Below, piece after piece: positions 33,641 to 43,975 of a stretch of DNA of 60,000 nt. Origin of the DNA: Takakia lepidozioides (Eukaryota > Streptophyta > Takakiopsida > Takakiales > Takakiaceae); the NCBI GenBank assembly GCA_030704615.1, contig CM060731.1, forward strand, positions 33,544,001-33,604,000, given 5' to 3'. The position numbers were made by a program, and so were the translations under genes. Numbering within the stretch: position 1 is the first letter of the stretch; the number at the start of each line of letters is the position of its first letter. Under the pieces are notes generated by a model that was given only the letters and a program-made list of their open reading frames with translations, had not been told where the DNA came from and searched no databases.

Positions 33641-35000
33641 TTGGTAGAAGCTTTCGTACCGTCAGGAGAGGAGGAGAGTGCGGTGATTGCACCAAGACCA
33701 CCCCAGTTGTCGCCATTGGACACCACACCTCTTGTGTGGCAGTGCCCGGATGAAGGCATATGCCTTCTGGACTTGTTTGTCGGGATCAGCACTGGATTGG
33801 CTGCAGTGCTGCAGGCAGGTGTACGAGTTCGACGTTACCTGTATGTGGAGAGGGATGAGACTGCACGACGCGTCTCACTGCGCCATGTTGCTCAGTTGGT
33901 ACAGCAGTACCCTGAGCTGTTGCCAGTGTCTGCAGTTCGTGGATACCAACAAGCCTTGCCAGCAGACATTTCGTTGCTGGGGCGCAGGATTTGGAGCAGG
34001 TTGGCTCCATTGATCTGGTAGTGGCAGGTTGGCCCTGCCAAGGGCATTCATCAGCCGGGCATGGCAATGGATTGCGAGACTCGAGGACGGGTCTGTTTTG
34101 GGAGATGGTGCGGATTTTGCGCCACTTGCAGCTTCATCAAGCTGTATCGCCAGCATACATCTTGGAGAATGTGCCACTGATGGGCGATTCTCGGGCCAGG
34201 GTGATGGCCAGTGTGCATCAAGTCCGATCGTGGCTTGGGTCAGCAGTGTTGCTGGATGCAGCTGCAGTGGGATCACAGGCTCATCGTCCACGGCTATGGT
34301 GGACTAACTTGATGCCACCCGCACTGCTCAAGCGTGCATTTGATGGGGTGCAGCGGCCACACACCTCATAGTGGACATTTTGGACACAGGGAGGCAGTCT
34401 CAACGTGTGAGACACGATGACCGTTCGCCTTTGGCAGTGGTCAACAGAGTGGGTCAACCACGAGCAGCATTACCTACACTGCTCAGCTTCCCAGGATTCC
34501 ATGCTTTTTGGGATGGTGGACCTGGCCTCCTGTGGGATGCTCAGTTGCAGCAGTTAGTGGAGCCTAATGCCGACGAGCGAGAGCGGGCTATGGGGTTTTC
34601 CACTGGGACCACGGCGGTGCCTTCTCTTTCTGAGGCATCACGTCATCAGGTGTTGGGGCAAGCAATGGATCTCAATTGCTTGACCTGGATTATCAGCTTG
34701 GCTATGGCTGAGCAACGTAGAGTGCGGAGTGCACTTCCCTTGACGGTCTCTCTGCCTACCGAGACGGTACAGGCAGCGAGTGGGGGCGAGCCGGTGAGGA
34801 CCATGGGGTGTAGACATCCATGGCACACGTGGGAGGTGCTCGAGGTTCAGAGAGAGTTGGCAGCCAAGGCAGCTGTGATGGATGAGGTTGGGGATTCTTC
34901 TCGGGTTGAGGAGGTCCTCAAGGATGAGATGATGGGGCAAGATGAGGCCTTGTCATTGACTGAGCAGGCAGGGAGTACTGCTCAAGAGGTTGCAGCATAG
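33641..35000 (+). pseudogene. Cytosine-5 DNA methyltransferase domain inside Gypsy pol
   Basis: Between protease and reverse transcriptase on the same strand lies a C5-methyltransferase in three frame segments (33641-34021, 33991-34371, 34371-35000). Visible motifs are: I, LLDLFVGISTGLAAVLQAG (cofactor binding, about 33764-33820); IV, GWPCQGHS with the catalytic Cys codon at 34036-34038; VI, ILENVP with Glu at 34165; VIII, QAHRPRLWWTN at 34276; a variable region; then ERERAMGF and RHQVLGQAMDLN near 34575-34680, matching motifs IX-X. The order is that of a non-permuted enzyme. It would transfer a methyl group from SAM to cytosine in DNA. One-base shifts near 34000 and 34360 break this copy, but all catalytic residues survive. 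Retroelement-borne C5 methyltransferases are, from general knowledge, reported only in a few lineages. Confidence 0.88.
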
Positions 35001-35019
35001 CAACCACGGGACGCGTCTT

Positions 35020-36516
35020 CTACCTCTAAGCCTGCTGGACTCAAGGTTGCAGTCACGGAGGACAACTGGGAGCCTGATGTTGGACCTATAGTCACCGGAG
35101 GAGAGAGACGACGTATACGGCGGTTCTTGAGGGCTTACAGGAACTGCTTTGCCTTCAGTTTGAAGGACTTAGGAGCACTGAAGGGTCAAGAGATTCGCAT
35201 TGAATTGGCTACTGACACGCCAATCTTTCGGAGACCCTATAGATACAGTGACATGGAGAGGTCTTGATTCAGATGAGAACTCAGGACCTTTGGGAGGCTG
35301 GTTTGGTGGAGCTATCTGGGGGAGAGTATGCTTCAGCCACAGTGATGCCAGCCAAGAAGGATGTCTTGGCAATTGGACGGAGAGACGTATGTGCGGTGAT
35401 TACCGGCCTGTAAATCGTCAGACCAAGTCCGATAGGTATGCCATACCAACACCAGAGGAGATCTTTGATGCCATTGGGCATGCCAAGGTCTTTAGCACAT
35501 TGGATTTACGATCCGGATATCACCAAGTTGCCGATCAAGGAGGCGGATAAGCAAAAGACGGCATTCTGGGGGATCAATGAGCACGGGAAGGATTGCCTAT
35601 ACCAGTGGCGGTTCTTACCATTTGGGCTTAAGAAACGCTCCGGCAGAGTTTCAGAGAGTCATGGACAGGATTCTAGCAGGGGTGGAGTTTGCTCGGTGCT
35701 ACATAGATGACATCATCATTTTAGTGCTACGGTGGAAGAGCATAAGAGACACCTTCAGGGGGTATTTGAGCGCTTGAGGGCGCACGGATTGAACTTACAT
35801 CCGGGAAAGTGCAGGTTTTTCCACAACCAGATTGAGTATCTGGGTCACATGATATATCCTGGAGGATTGGGGGTACAGCAGACTAAGGTAGAGTCCATTG
35901 CACAGGTTCCACGCCCCACGGATGTGAGCCGAGTTCGAGCTTTCATGGGGTTAGCAAACTATTATAGACGGTTTGTTAAGGGATTTAGTGCCATTGCAAA
36001 GGCTCTAACCAAGCTGACCAAGGTGGACCAGGAGTGGCAGTGGGAAGATGAGCAAGAACAAGCTTTTCAAGAGCTCAAGGCGAGGTTGACCTCGGCGCCA
36101 TCTTGAGACGACCTATCAGGGGGCGTCCTTTTCAGCTGCATACAGATTGGAGCATGCTGGGGCTTGGAGCGGTGCTCATACAAGTGGATGATGAGGGAAG
36201 AGAGTTCGTAGTGGCTTATGCTAGCCGCTCAAACAACGTTGCAGAGTCTAAGTATAGCTCATATGAGGGAGAATGCTTAGCTGCAGTGTGGGCCGTGGCA
36301 CACTTCAGGTGCTATCTATACGGCAATCTCTTCACCCTTGTCACGGATCACCAGCCACTCAAGTGGTTGATGGAGTCAGACAAGCTTACGGGGAAGCTTG
36401 CACGGTGGGCACTCATCCTTCAAGAGTATGACTTTCAGGTGGTGCATCGACCGGGTTTGGTCAATCGCAATGCAGATGGGTTGAGTCGCAATCCATGCAC
36501 GAGCCAACATGGATGA
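35020..36516 (+). pseudogene. Gypsy reverse transcriptase and RNase H, frameshifted
   Basis: Directly after the methyltransferase region come RT sequences: RRPYRYSDMER near 35230, TERRMCGDYRPVNRQTKSDR near 35380, KVFSTLDLRSGYHQ near 35485, YQWRFLPFGL near 35600 and the catalytic CYIDDIII near 35700. Then LNLHPGKCRFFHNQIEYLGH and the connection VRAFMGLANYYRRFVKGF. RNase H follows with FQLHTDWSMLGLGAVL, SSYEGECLAAVWAV and TDHQPLKWL, ending NADGLSRNP. Frame changes occur near 35265, 35375, 35530, 35635, 35715 and 36105. The enzyme would copy element RNA into DNA; this copy is disabled. Confidence 0.92.
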
Positions 36517-38134
36517 CACTGGAGCTCGGTGGCATGGTGAGACGGACGAGGAGATGGTGCCCGGATGGCATGCATCTGCATTTCTGTGTATCTTGGCAGC
36601 GGAAGGCCAGGTTGGACCTGCAACATGGATGACTATAGATCAAGTGTCTGAGGACCCTGAGGCCAGCAATGAGCAAGGTGGCGCCAAAGATATACATGAG
36701 GATTCAGTTGTGTTGGACTACCTCCGCACTGGAGATACTGCAGCCACTGTGACTGCCAAAGAGAGGGATCGGATCCTACAACGAGCCAAGAGGTTCAAGT
36801 GGGAGGGGACACACCTGCTCCGAGTGTGGGAGGATGGTCGAGTGAGGATTGTGCCTCACCCAACACAGCGGGCACGGTTAGTGCGGCATGCCCATGAGGA
36901 GTTGGGGCATTTTGGGGTGCGACGCACTAATAGTCTACTGCTGGGGCAGTATTGGTGGCGTGGTATGCACACAGAGGTGCAACAATTTGTGGCTAGGTGC
37001 ATGGTGTGTGACAGGGTGCGTGCTTCATTCAACGCCCCTACTCCACAATTGCACCCTCTTCCGATCATGGGATTGGGCTACAGGTGGAGTCTTGACTTCG
37101 CAGGGCCATTGCCACTGACCATGCGCCACAACAAGTACGTGTTAGTGATGGTGGAGCACTTCTCCAAGTGGATTGAGTTGGTTCCATTACCTGATAAGGC
37201 TAGTGAGGGAGCTGCGTATGCATTCTTGGATTATGTGCTTAGCCGATTCGGTGCTCCAGCTGAGGTACTCACGGACCAAGGGAGAGAGTTCTTGGGGGAG
37301 TTTCAGGCTTTGTGTGACAAGACCTTGATAGACCACCGCACCACTTCTCGGGATCATCCTGAGGCCGATGGCTTGGCAGAGAGAGTTGTTCAGACAGTAA
37401 AGAGGGGTTTGCGCAAGTATGGCTTGCAGAAGGGACACCTAGGAGATTGGGACCTTCAGTTACCCTGGTTAGCCATGGGCTACAGGTTCAGCAAGCAAGC
37501 ATCACTTGCCTCCTTCTCACCATACTTTATTCTCTTCGGCCGAGAGCCGGATTTGCCTACATCCATTCGCAGAGAAGCTGCTACAATTCTTGACCTTGAC
37601 GATCCGGACGTGTGGGCACGTGCATGTGAGCAGCGTGCAGAGTTGTTCAAGAAAGTCATGCCCATGGCTTTCGAGAACCTTGCCATTGCACAACACCGTG
37701 ATACGTTGAGGTATGCTACCATACGTGGTGGGGGCTATTGTCCTGGGGTTCGGAGATTCAACCCTGGTGACTATGTCTATCTGCAGCAGACTGCTCCTAC
37801 GACCTTGGATGTGACTGCAGGACGTGTTATTTTGAGGGTTCGAGAGGTCTTGCCCTCAGGCGTCTTGGTCTTGGAGGGCCGGGATGGCATAACTTGGAAG
37901 GACCATGTGCGTAATTGTGCACCATGTCACCTTTCGAATGTCGATGGTAGGATTGACCCAAACCTGGCAGTGGTATCTGCAGGTTTGAGGTACATGTTGT
38001 GTGGGTCTGCTAGAGGGGCAGCCACCATGCTGGTGTGTGATCGATGCTCTAGAGGTTGGCATATGGGATGCTTGACTCCACCTCTTGAGATGGTTCCGGA
38101 TGGGAATTGGTTATGTCCACAATGCATTGGATAG
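36509..38134 (+). CDS. Gypsy integrase with C-terminal PHD finger
   Basis: A single intact frame of 541 codons. An HHCC zinc-binding domain (HAHEELGHFG...CMVCDRV, about residues 128-170) is followed by the DDE core: SLDFAGPL, LTDQGREF and HPEADGLAE supply Asp, Asp and Glu. A basic C-terminal domain follows (GDYVYLQQ). Where chromoviruses place a chromodomain there is instead a PHD-like finger at about 37991-38125: MLVCDRCSRGWHMGCLTPPLE...WLCPQC supplies the CxxC, His-xx-Cys and final CxxC ligands. The first CxxC pair is half lost: the second Cys is present (LCGSARG), but the position three residues earlier is Tyr (codon TAC at 37991-37993), one G-to-A change from Cys. PHD fingers read histone tails, so a role in target choice is inferred. 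This is the only unbroken frame in the element. Confidence 0.92.
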   Translation: MDDTGARWHGETDEEMVPGWHASAFLCILAAEGQVGPATWMTIDQVSEDPEASNEQGGAKDIHEDSVVLDYLRTGDTAATVTAKERDRILQRAKRFKWEGTHLLRVWEDGRVRIVPHPTQRARLVRHAHEELGHFGVRRTNSLLLGQYWWRGMHTEVQQFVARCMVCDRVRASFNAPTPQLHPLPIMGLGYRWSLDFAGPLPLTMRHNKYVLVMVEHFSKWIELVPLPDKASEGAAYAFLDYVLSRFGAPAEVLTDQGREFLGEFQALCDKTLIDHRTTSRDHPEADGLAERVVQTVKRGLRKYGLQKGHLGDWDLQLPWLAMGYRFSKQASLASFSPYFILFGREPDLPTSIRREAATILDLDDPDVWARACEQRAELFKKVMPMAFENLAIAQHRDTLRYATIRGGGYCPGVRRFNPGDYVYLQQTAPTTLDVTAGRVILRVREVLPSGVLVLEGRDGITWKDHVRNCAPCHLSNVDGRIDPNLAVVSAGLRYMLCGSARGAATMLVCDRCSRGWHMGCLTPPLEMVPDGNWLCPQCIG

Positions 38135-38394
38135 TGGGAGTGGATACAACCATGGAAGGCTAACAAGAAACACAAGGCCCAGCTACTAGGAGACCTTGAA
38201 CACACGAGATCTTGGCTCAAGTTCACAGATTGCAAGACGGCGACTAACGATGGGGCTACTCTTGTACCCGGCCTCTTGGTCGATAGAATTTGAGTACAAT
38301 AGGGACAGTGATAGAGGACTTAGTACGGCTGTGGCTATTACATCTTGTAGCTATCTAGAATTAGAGGGACCTATCCACCAGCTCGGGGGGCGAT
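38135..38394 (+). other. 3' untranslated segment with polypurine tract
   Basis: No frame is supported. The G-rich run CTCGGGGGGCG at 38382-38392, immediately before a TG dinucleotide at 38395, is a good polypurine tract for plus-strand priming and therefore marks the likely beginning of the 3' LTR. Confidence 0.65.
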
Positions 38395-38916
38395 TGTGGC
38401 AGACTACTTTATTGTGCATATATGTGTGGTGTGGTTTGGACAGCGATGTAGTTGTGTAGCGATACATATGCGCACGACAGCTGTCAAGTTAAATAAGCAC
38501 AGTGTGAAACTAACTAGAATAAAACTAGTTATTTGTATTTAACACTTGGATTTAGGTCAAGTGTTAAATCAGGTGTCAAGTTTAGTTTGACACCTGAACT
38601 GTCTTATCTTCACGAGAGCGTCAGTCGCGCAGCTCATCTCTCTTGAGTTGAGCCTGCGCGACCGAGCTCCTGCATGCGTTTAGAACTGAGTGTGTTTATG
38701 ATGGGAGGATAGGTTGTTGTGGGGTGGAGTCCCCATAGCTTGGGGTGCCCGTGGCTCGACTTCTATTTTAAAGAGTGATGGTGTTGGTTTGTGTTTCTCT
38801 TATTATTGGAGTTTAGTTCTTTCTTATCTATTGTGGCAGACTACTTTATTGTGCATATATGTGTGGTGTGGTTTGGACAGCGATGTAGTTGTGTAGCGGT
38901 ACATATGCGCACGACA
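38393..38916 (+). repeat. 3' LTR complex of the Gypsy element, A-B-A arrangement
   Basis: An 87-bp block A (38393-38479, beginning at-TGTGGCAGAC and ending CGCACGACA) is followed by 347-bp repeat B (38482-38828). B is followed by a second A (38830-38916) with one mismatch to the first. Repeat B matches 26073-26419. Two readings are possible. In one, the LTR is A+B (about 434 bp) and a second, truncated LTR follows in tandem. In the other, an 87-bp block flanks an inserted B. The polypurine tract just before the first A favours A as the LTR start. Confidence 0.75.
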
Positions 38917-39214
38917 TGGGGAACACCCAGCACTGATAGGAACGGGGGGGGGGGGGGACAGCAGGAACAAGCCAGATCGTGGCTAAACTATGGTGCCTGA
39001 GTGATGATGATGAAAGAGCCCAAAGTGTTAAGATGAGCCAAAGAAGGAGCCCCAAGTCTTGAAAGGAACCAAAAGAAGGGGCATCCTAGGGGAAGGGTAA
39101 CAGTATAACATGTCCTGAAAACAAAGAGACTATCAACGACCGAACTCTAGATGCACTTTAGATTTAGAACTGTGGGTCTTGTTGTGCTTCCAATTGATGT
39201 CTGGTGCATCCAAT
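38917..39214. other. Spacer between Gypsy element and LINE, with G14 tract
   Basis: No gene seen. A run of fourteen G at 38944-38957 and purine-rich sequence to about 39115 separate the element end from the LINE. No poly-A tail of the LINE is evident on the minus strand. Confidence 0.4.
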
Positions 39215-42200
39215 TCAACCGGTGACTTGCCAAGAGACGGGGAGGAGGTCGTGCCATGTAATTCGAGAGTCATCGATTCTGGAGCAGAGGATGTTGTCTT
39301 TGGCCCAGGTGGTGTCGAAATCCGCAAGCAGCTGCCGACTCATGCCTTCACTACACCTGCTGATGGTTGTTTGCAAGGACACCCAAGCCTTACGCCCCTC
39401 AGTCATTAGATCTGAATACAATTTGCAGAGGATCAGTCTGATACTGGGGTGTTTTCCCTCAAAGGTCAAAACACATCTGGCCTTCCATATTGCCCATAGC
39501 GTGTGTGCTCTAAGACAGGCCCAGATCGGGCATCCGTTCCAAGCAGCGCTTCTATGTAAATTAAGCAACAGGAGAGGAGCTGATAGGGGTGGGAGGGCCT
39601 GCCAATGGGAATAGAAGCCTGCCACTATAGTCCAAATCCTAGCAGGAAGCTGGCAGGTGAGCAAAACATGCTCCATAGTTTCATTGCAACCACAGTTGCA
39701 CATCAGACAAGCAGGGTTCTGGCCTTGAAGGTTGGCTGCCACAGGGAGGATTTTATTGGCTATCTTCCATAAGAAAGCGCTGATTTTGGTAGAACGGTGC
39801 TTTGCCCAAATATCCTTCCAGATTTGCTTCCATCTTTTTTCCGGCAAGCTGAGGTTCCATTTTCCATTCCACTTAGCCGTAAAATTAGCGTTGCCCAGCA
39901 ACAGCTTATAGCCAATCTTGACTTTGTACCCGAGGAGAGGTGTTTTCTTGACATCCATCCAGGTCCATTCTCCCGGGTCAAGTTGAAGTCTGCTAAGGGG
40001 ATAACGCAAGAACCATGTCAAGGGTGTCCTTTCGGCCCAGCAAAACTCTCCTCTAGGGGGTGGCTTGGGATCTGGTATCCCAAGCAGAGTTTCTAAAACT
40101 CTAATTCTAAAGGCGGAGTCCTGGCACATGTGCCCTTGCCCGATATGCAGTAGGGTCCCTTCAGAATCGGCAATAAATCTTAGGCCTTCCCAGTGCAATG
40201 TAGAGCTGGAGCTAGTAAGGCAAAGAATCTGTCACCTTCATAGTTGCCGAACCAGCAGGGGAGGGTGTTCTGCGAGTTGTCTCCTCATTGATCTGTATCT
40301 CCTCTCCTTGTATGTTTCTGTTGTGTGGTGCTTCCATTTCAGTAAAGGCAGAACATATGACACACCTTGCTTAATGTGCTCCCATCCGTGTCTGATAGAA
40401 TTCGCGAAAATGAGCGTGGACATGATGTTGGGATGCAGAAAGTCTCCATTTTCCCGGATATCGGCTATGTGTGAGAGTCCTTTGGATTCCCAAGTAGCCC
40501 ATTTTTTGTGAAGAGAGATGAGGAGGGCATAGTCCGGATTGTTGTTTCCAAACAACGGCTGGCAAATTGCCTCCTCAAAGCAAAGTGCCCTTCTTTGAAA
40601 CAAGTGCGGTCTGATCGACAGCCAGACAGCCCAGATAGACCTCCATGCGGCACTCCCCATGCATCTAGATTTTTCTGATCCATGGGTCAACCACCTCAGA
40701 GAAGGAGCCCAAAAGGGGGAGGTAAGAGGAGTAGAATCCACTAAGTGGGCTCTCACCAAGTTGCACCAGGGACTGTCACCATGCACAAGAGCTCTTGGTA
40801 TCCATTTGACAAGGAGGGTTTTAATCTGTAGGGAGGGATCAATGATGCCTAACCCTCCTTCTTTTTTGGGCCTACAAAGTTGCGCCCAGGGGACCAGAGC
40901 CCTCTTAGTGGGCGCTTGAGAGGAGGCACCCCAGAGAAAGTTACGCATCAGAGTTTTAATTTTCCTGACCAGCTTACAGCCCGGGGACCAAACAGAGGTA
41001 GAAAACCAGATGGAAGTCAACAAGATTTGATTGAGAAGTAAAGCTCTGCCAGCCAGGGAGAGCATGGCGGAACTCCAAAAGGCCAACTTTTTACGCAGCT
41101 TTTGTAGAATTGGCTCATACCTTTGATCCTCGGAGAGCCCGATTCCAACTTGGAAACCCAGGAGAGTATGCCCCATGCCTGGCTGGAGCCACCTGAGACC
41201 TAGCTCTTGTCCCCAAGGCGCTCCATGGTGTCTTGTGGCACTGGGGGGAAGCTCCGTAAGGAGACCCACCAATTTATTCCAATTCACCTTCAGACTAGAA
41301 GCGGAGCATAATACCTGCAGAGCTTCAACTGCTCTGATACTATTGGAGGCATCCTCGTTACTCAGCAAGAGGGTAGTGTCGTCTGCATACATAGACAGCT
41401 TAACAGGCGGGCCCTGTAGTAGATTCGTGCCTACAATATCTTGTCTAGCAGTAAGGTAGTGTCCGAGAGCATCTGCTGCTATCAAAAAGAGGTATGGGGC
41501 CAATGGGCAACCCTGCCTGACGGATTTGTGAAGATGGAAGGATTTAGATATGGTACCATTAATTGTCACTTTGCTAGAGGCAGACGTAAGGAGCAACTTC
41601 ACCCATCTCGAAAAGAAGGCTGGCAGGCCCATCTTTTCCATGACTCTATGCAGGAAGGTCCAATCGATCTTATCTAACACTTTCTCAAAGTCTAGCATGA
41701 GGATAGCCAGGGGCTGCTCAGACCTCTTGGCTTCATGCAAACCTCGTTTATAAGAAGCAGGTTGTCGAGAATCATTCTACCTCTAAGAAAACCTGTCTGT
41801 TCCGGTCTGATGACCCGGGATAGGATAGGCTGAAGTCTCGATGCCAATGCTTTGGCAATAATTTTGTAGGTGGTGTTAAGAAGAGTGATAGGACGGTAAT
41901 TGGATATCAGGCTCCTGTCTCCTTTCTTAAAGATTAGCGTAATGAGACCTTCAGAGAGCTGAGAGGGCATGATGCCCTTGGAGAGGATGTCCTTAGTTAA
42001 TGCCACAAAATCATCCACTATCGCAAACCATATGGCTTTGAATAATTCTACTGGCATACCGTCCAATCCTGGCATTTTGTCTGCCTTGAGAGATTGCAGG
42101 GCCTCTGCTAATTCAGTGTCCTTGAGGGGAGCATCTAGGTCATCTTTTTCTTTTGCAGAGAGGAGAGACGGGACATGCATGAGAATGATCTCAGAGGCTC

Positions 42201-42660
42201 GATCTGCCTCGGCAAGGGGAGTCTCTTGGAGAAGAGAGCGGCATAATGCTTTTCAGCAATGGTAGCCATTTCTTTTGGAGAGGAGCAAGAAATCCCTTTT
42301 GGGTTTTTTAGAGTGGCAATTGCCGAGGCCATTCTTCTCTGTTTGGCCTTAATAAAAAAGTATTTAGACATCTTTTCCCCTTTAAGGGACCAGTTAATCC
42401 CTGCTTTGAGCTTCAAGGCCTTCTCTTTTTCCTGCCTAAAGCTCCAGACGTTGGTTTTTGCTCTATTGTAGTTCAACATGGTGCAAGGGCCTTCATCATT
42501 GTGCTCCAAAAGTTGTTGGCAGAGGTGAAGGCATTTGAGTAGGGATTTTTCTCTCTGGGATCTAGCAAGGGGATAGGCCTGAGATAGCTCCTGAGACTTA
42601 GCCCGGACAGCTTCTAGCTTAGAAAGGAATCTGAGAGTTGGGGAATCATAATCATTACCA
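39215..42660 (-). mobile_element. LINE (non-LTR retrotransposon), 5'-truncated, frameshifted
   Basis: The minus strand encodes a plant L1-like reverse transcriptase in four frame segments. Upstream text (WSFRQEKEKALKLKAGINW, KMSKYFFIKAKQRR) is followed by KMPGLDGMPVELFKAIW and ISNYRPITLLNTTYKIIAKA (42180-41692). Next come MLDFEKVLDKIDWTFLHRV, VRQGCPLAPYLFLI and the catalytic MYADDTTLLLS (41740-40238). The last segment (40198-39215) holds a zf-RVT zinc-binding domain (STKISAFLWKIANKILP...CLMCNCGCNETMEHVLLTC). Such proteins nick the target and copy LINE RNA in place. No ORF1 or endonuclease is present, so the copy is truncated at about 42660, where it meets a PPR fragment. Frame changes lie near 42170, 41720 and 40215. 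Parent-lineage LINEs in plants have the same RT plus zf-RVT order. Confidence 0.92.
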
Positions 42661-43230
42661 GAGGAAGCGTACCAACTATCATCCTGAACAATATCCTGGT
42701 GGACATGTATGCAAAATGTTTTGATGTATCTGTACCAAATGCCATTCTGCACACTGCCCCGGCAGATCTGGATAAGGGCAACGAGGTCCATGGCGACATC
42801 TACAGAGCTGGAATTGTACCAGCTGTCACTTTGAACAATACCCTGGTGGACATGTATGCAAAATATGGGCGCATCGAGGATGCAAAGGAAGTGTTTGACA
42901 CTATGGTTGAACAAGACTTGGTGTTGTGGAATGCGCTGCCTGCAGGCATTGCTGTAGTTGTACCAAATGTCACTGTAAACAGTGCATTGGCAGATCTGGA
43001 AAAGGGCAAAGAGGTCCATGGCGACATCTTCAAAGCTGGAATTGTACCAACTGTCATTCTGAACAATGCCCTGGTGGGCATGTCTGCAAAATGTGAGTGC
43101 ATCGAGGATGCAAAGGGCGTGTTTGACACCATGGCTGAACGAGATGGGGGGTCGTGGAATGCGATGCTTGTAGGTTTTGCATGGCAGGGACGTGGTGTGG
43201 AGGCTTTGCCCGGCGCCGCTCCTACCTACC
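42660..43230 (+). pseudogene. Pentatricopeptide-repeat (PPR) gene fragment
   Basis: The plus frame contains three diverged copies of a PPR-like unit: ILVDMYAKCFD near 42695, GIVPAVTLNNTLVDMYAK at 42811, and GIVPTVILNNALVGMSAKC at 43039, with EVHGDIYRAG / EVHGDIFKAG and KEVFDTM / KGVFDTM between. These are typical of plant PLS-type PPR proteins that bind organelle RNA. There is no start, no organelle-targeting sequence and no C-terminal domain, and the frame continues into the unrelated LINE at about 43240. It therefore looks like a short captured or duplicated gene piece. Internal spacing is irregular (about 120-230 bp), so repeats have been lost. Confidence 0.75.
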
Positions 43231-43759
43231 CCACCCCCTTGGCGTCCTCCCATAAACAACAAATGAATTTCCCGCTACCCCAACGTCCACTGACTTACAA
43301 GGAACCCTCTCACCTCATATCATCTCTGTGGTCGCTCCCTTCTTTCTTTCTGGTCAACTGTCCTCTGAATCCATATCCGATGAGTTCCCTCCATGATTTG
43401 CAGTTGTTGTGCTATGGACTACTCACTAATCACATGTGGCGTTCCAACCTCCTGCAGGCACAATTGCATAGAATGAGCATTCCTGAGAATTTAACTCGAG
43501 GAAAGTACAACTCTCAAGCAGGCTATTTTCCAAGCGTGGACCACTCAGCACTCTTGGTCTCCTCTCCCCAAGCTACTTGGGTACACTGGCTCTCTCGATT
43601 CCAAACAATTTTACACACTTGTTACTCTCCCCACACAATTGTACACAATGATTTTTACTCCATGCTCCTACTCAATTCTCATAAATGTTACTTCTCGAAT
43701 GACTGCCACTCGATACACTACCACTCTCTTTTTGATATTCGGAGCTACTGGCTACCTCA

Positions 43760-43823
43760 GGAAAATGCTACCTTTGGAAAATGCTACCTTGGGAAAATGC
43801 TACCTCGGGAAAATGCTACCTCA
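43760..43823. repeat. 16-bp tandem repeat, four copies
   Basis: Four head-to-tail copies of GGAAAATGCTACCTYR, differing only in the last two bases, in the N-terminal part of the LINE. Because 16 is not a multiple of three, changes in copy number would shift the frame. Confidence 0.9.
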
Positions 43824-43849
43824 CTCTATTGCTATCCATACTATTTCCA

Positions 43850-43975
43850 AACAATTCTACACCATGATCTTTTCCCTCTGTTCTCACTCAAAACAATTCT
43901 ACACCGTGATCTTCACTCTCTGTTCTCATTCAAAACAATTCTACACCGTGATCTCCACTCTCTATTCTCGTACAA
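43850..43975. repeat. 42-bp tandem repeat, three copies
   Basis: Three copies starting at 43850, 43892 and 43934, each AACAATTCTACACCRTGATC followed by a pyrimidine-rich half. The 42-base period keeps the reading frame, giving a repeated peptide with TILHRDL. Confidence 0.9.

Noticed and set aside
42135-43262. A 375-codon minus frame joining LINE sequence to a repeated Ile/Asp/Tyr-rich stretch
   Set aside because: Its first two thirds are the exact antisense of the PPR repeats; only the part below about 42660 is genuine LINE coding sequence.
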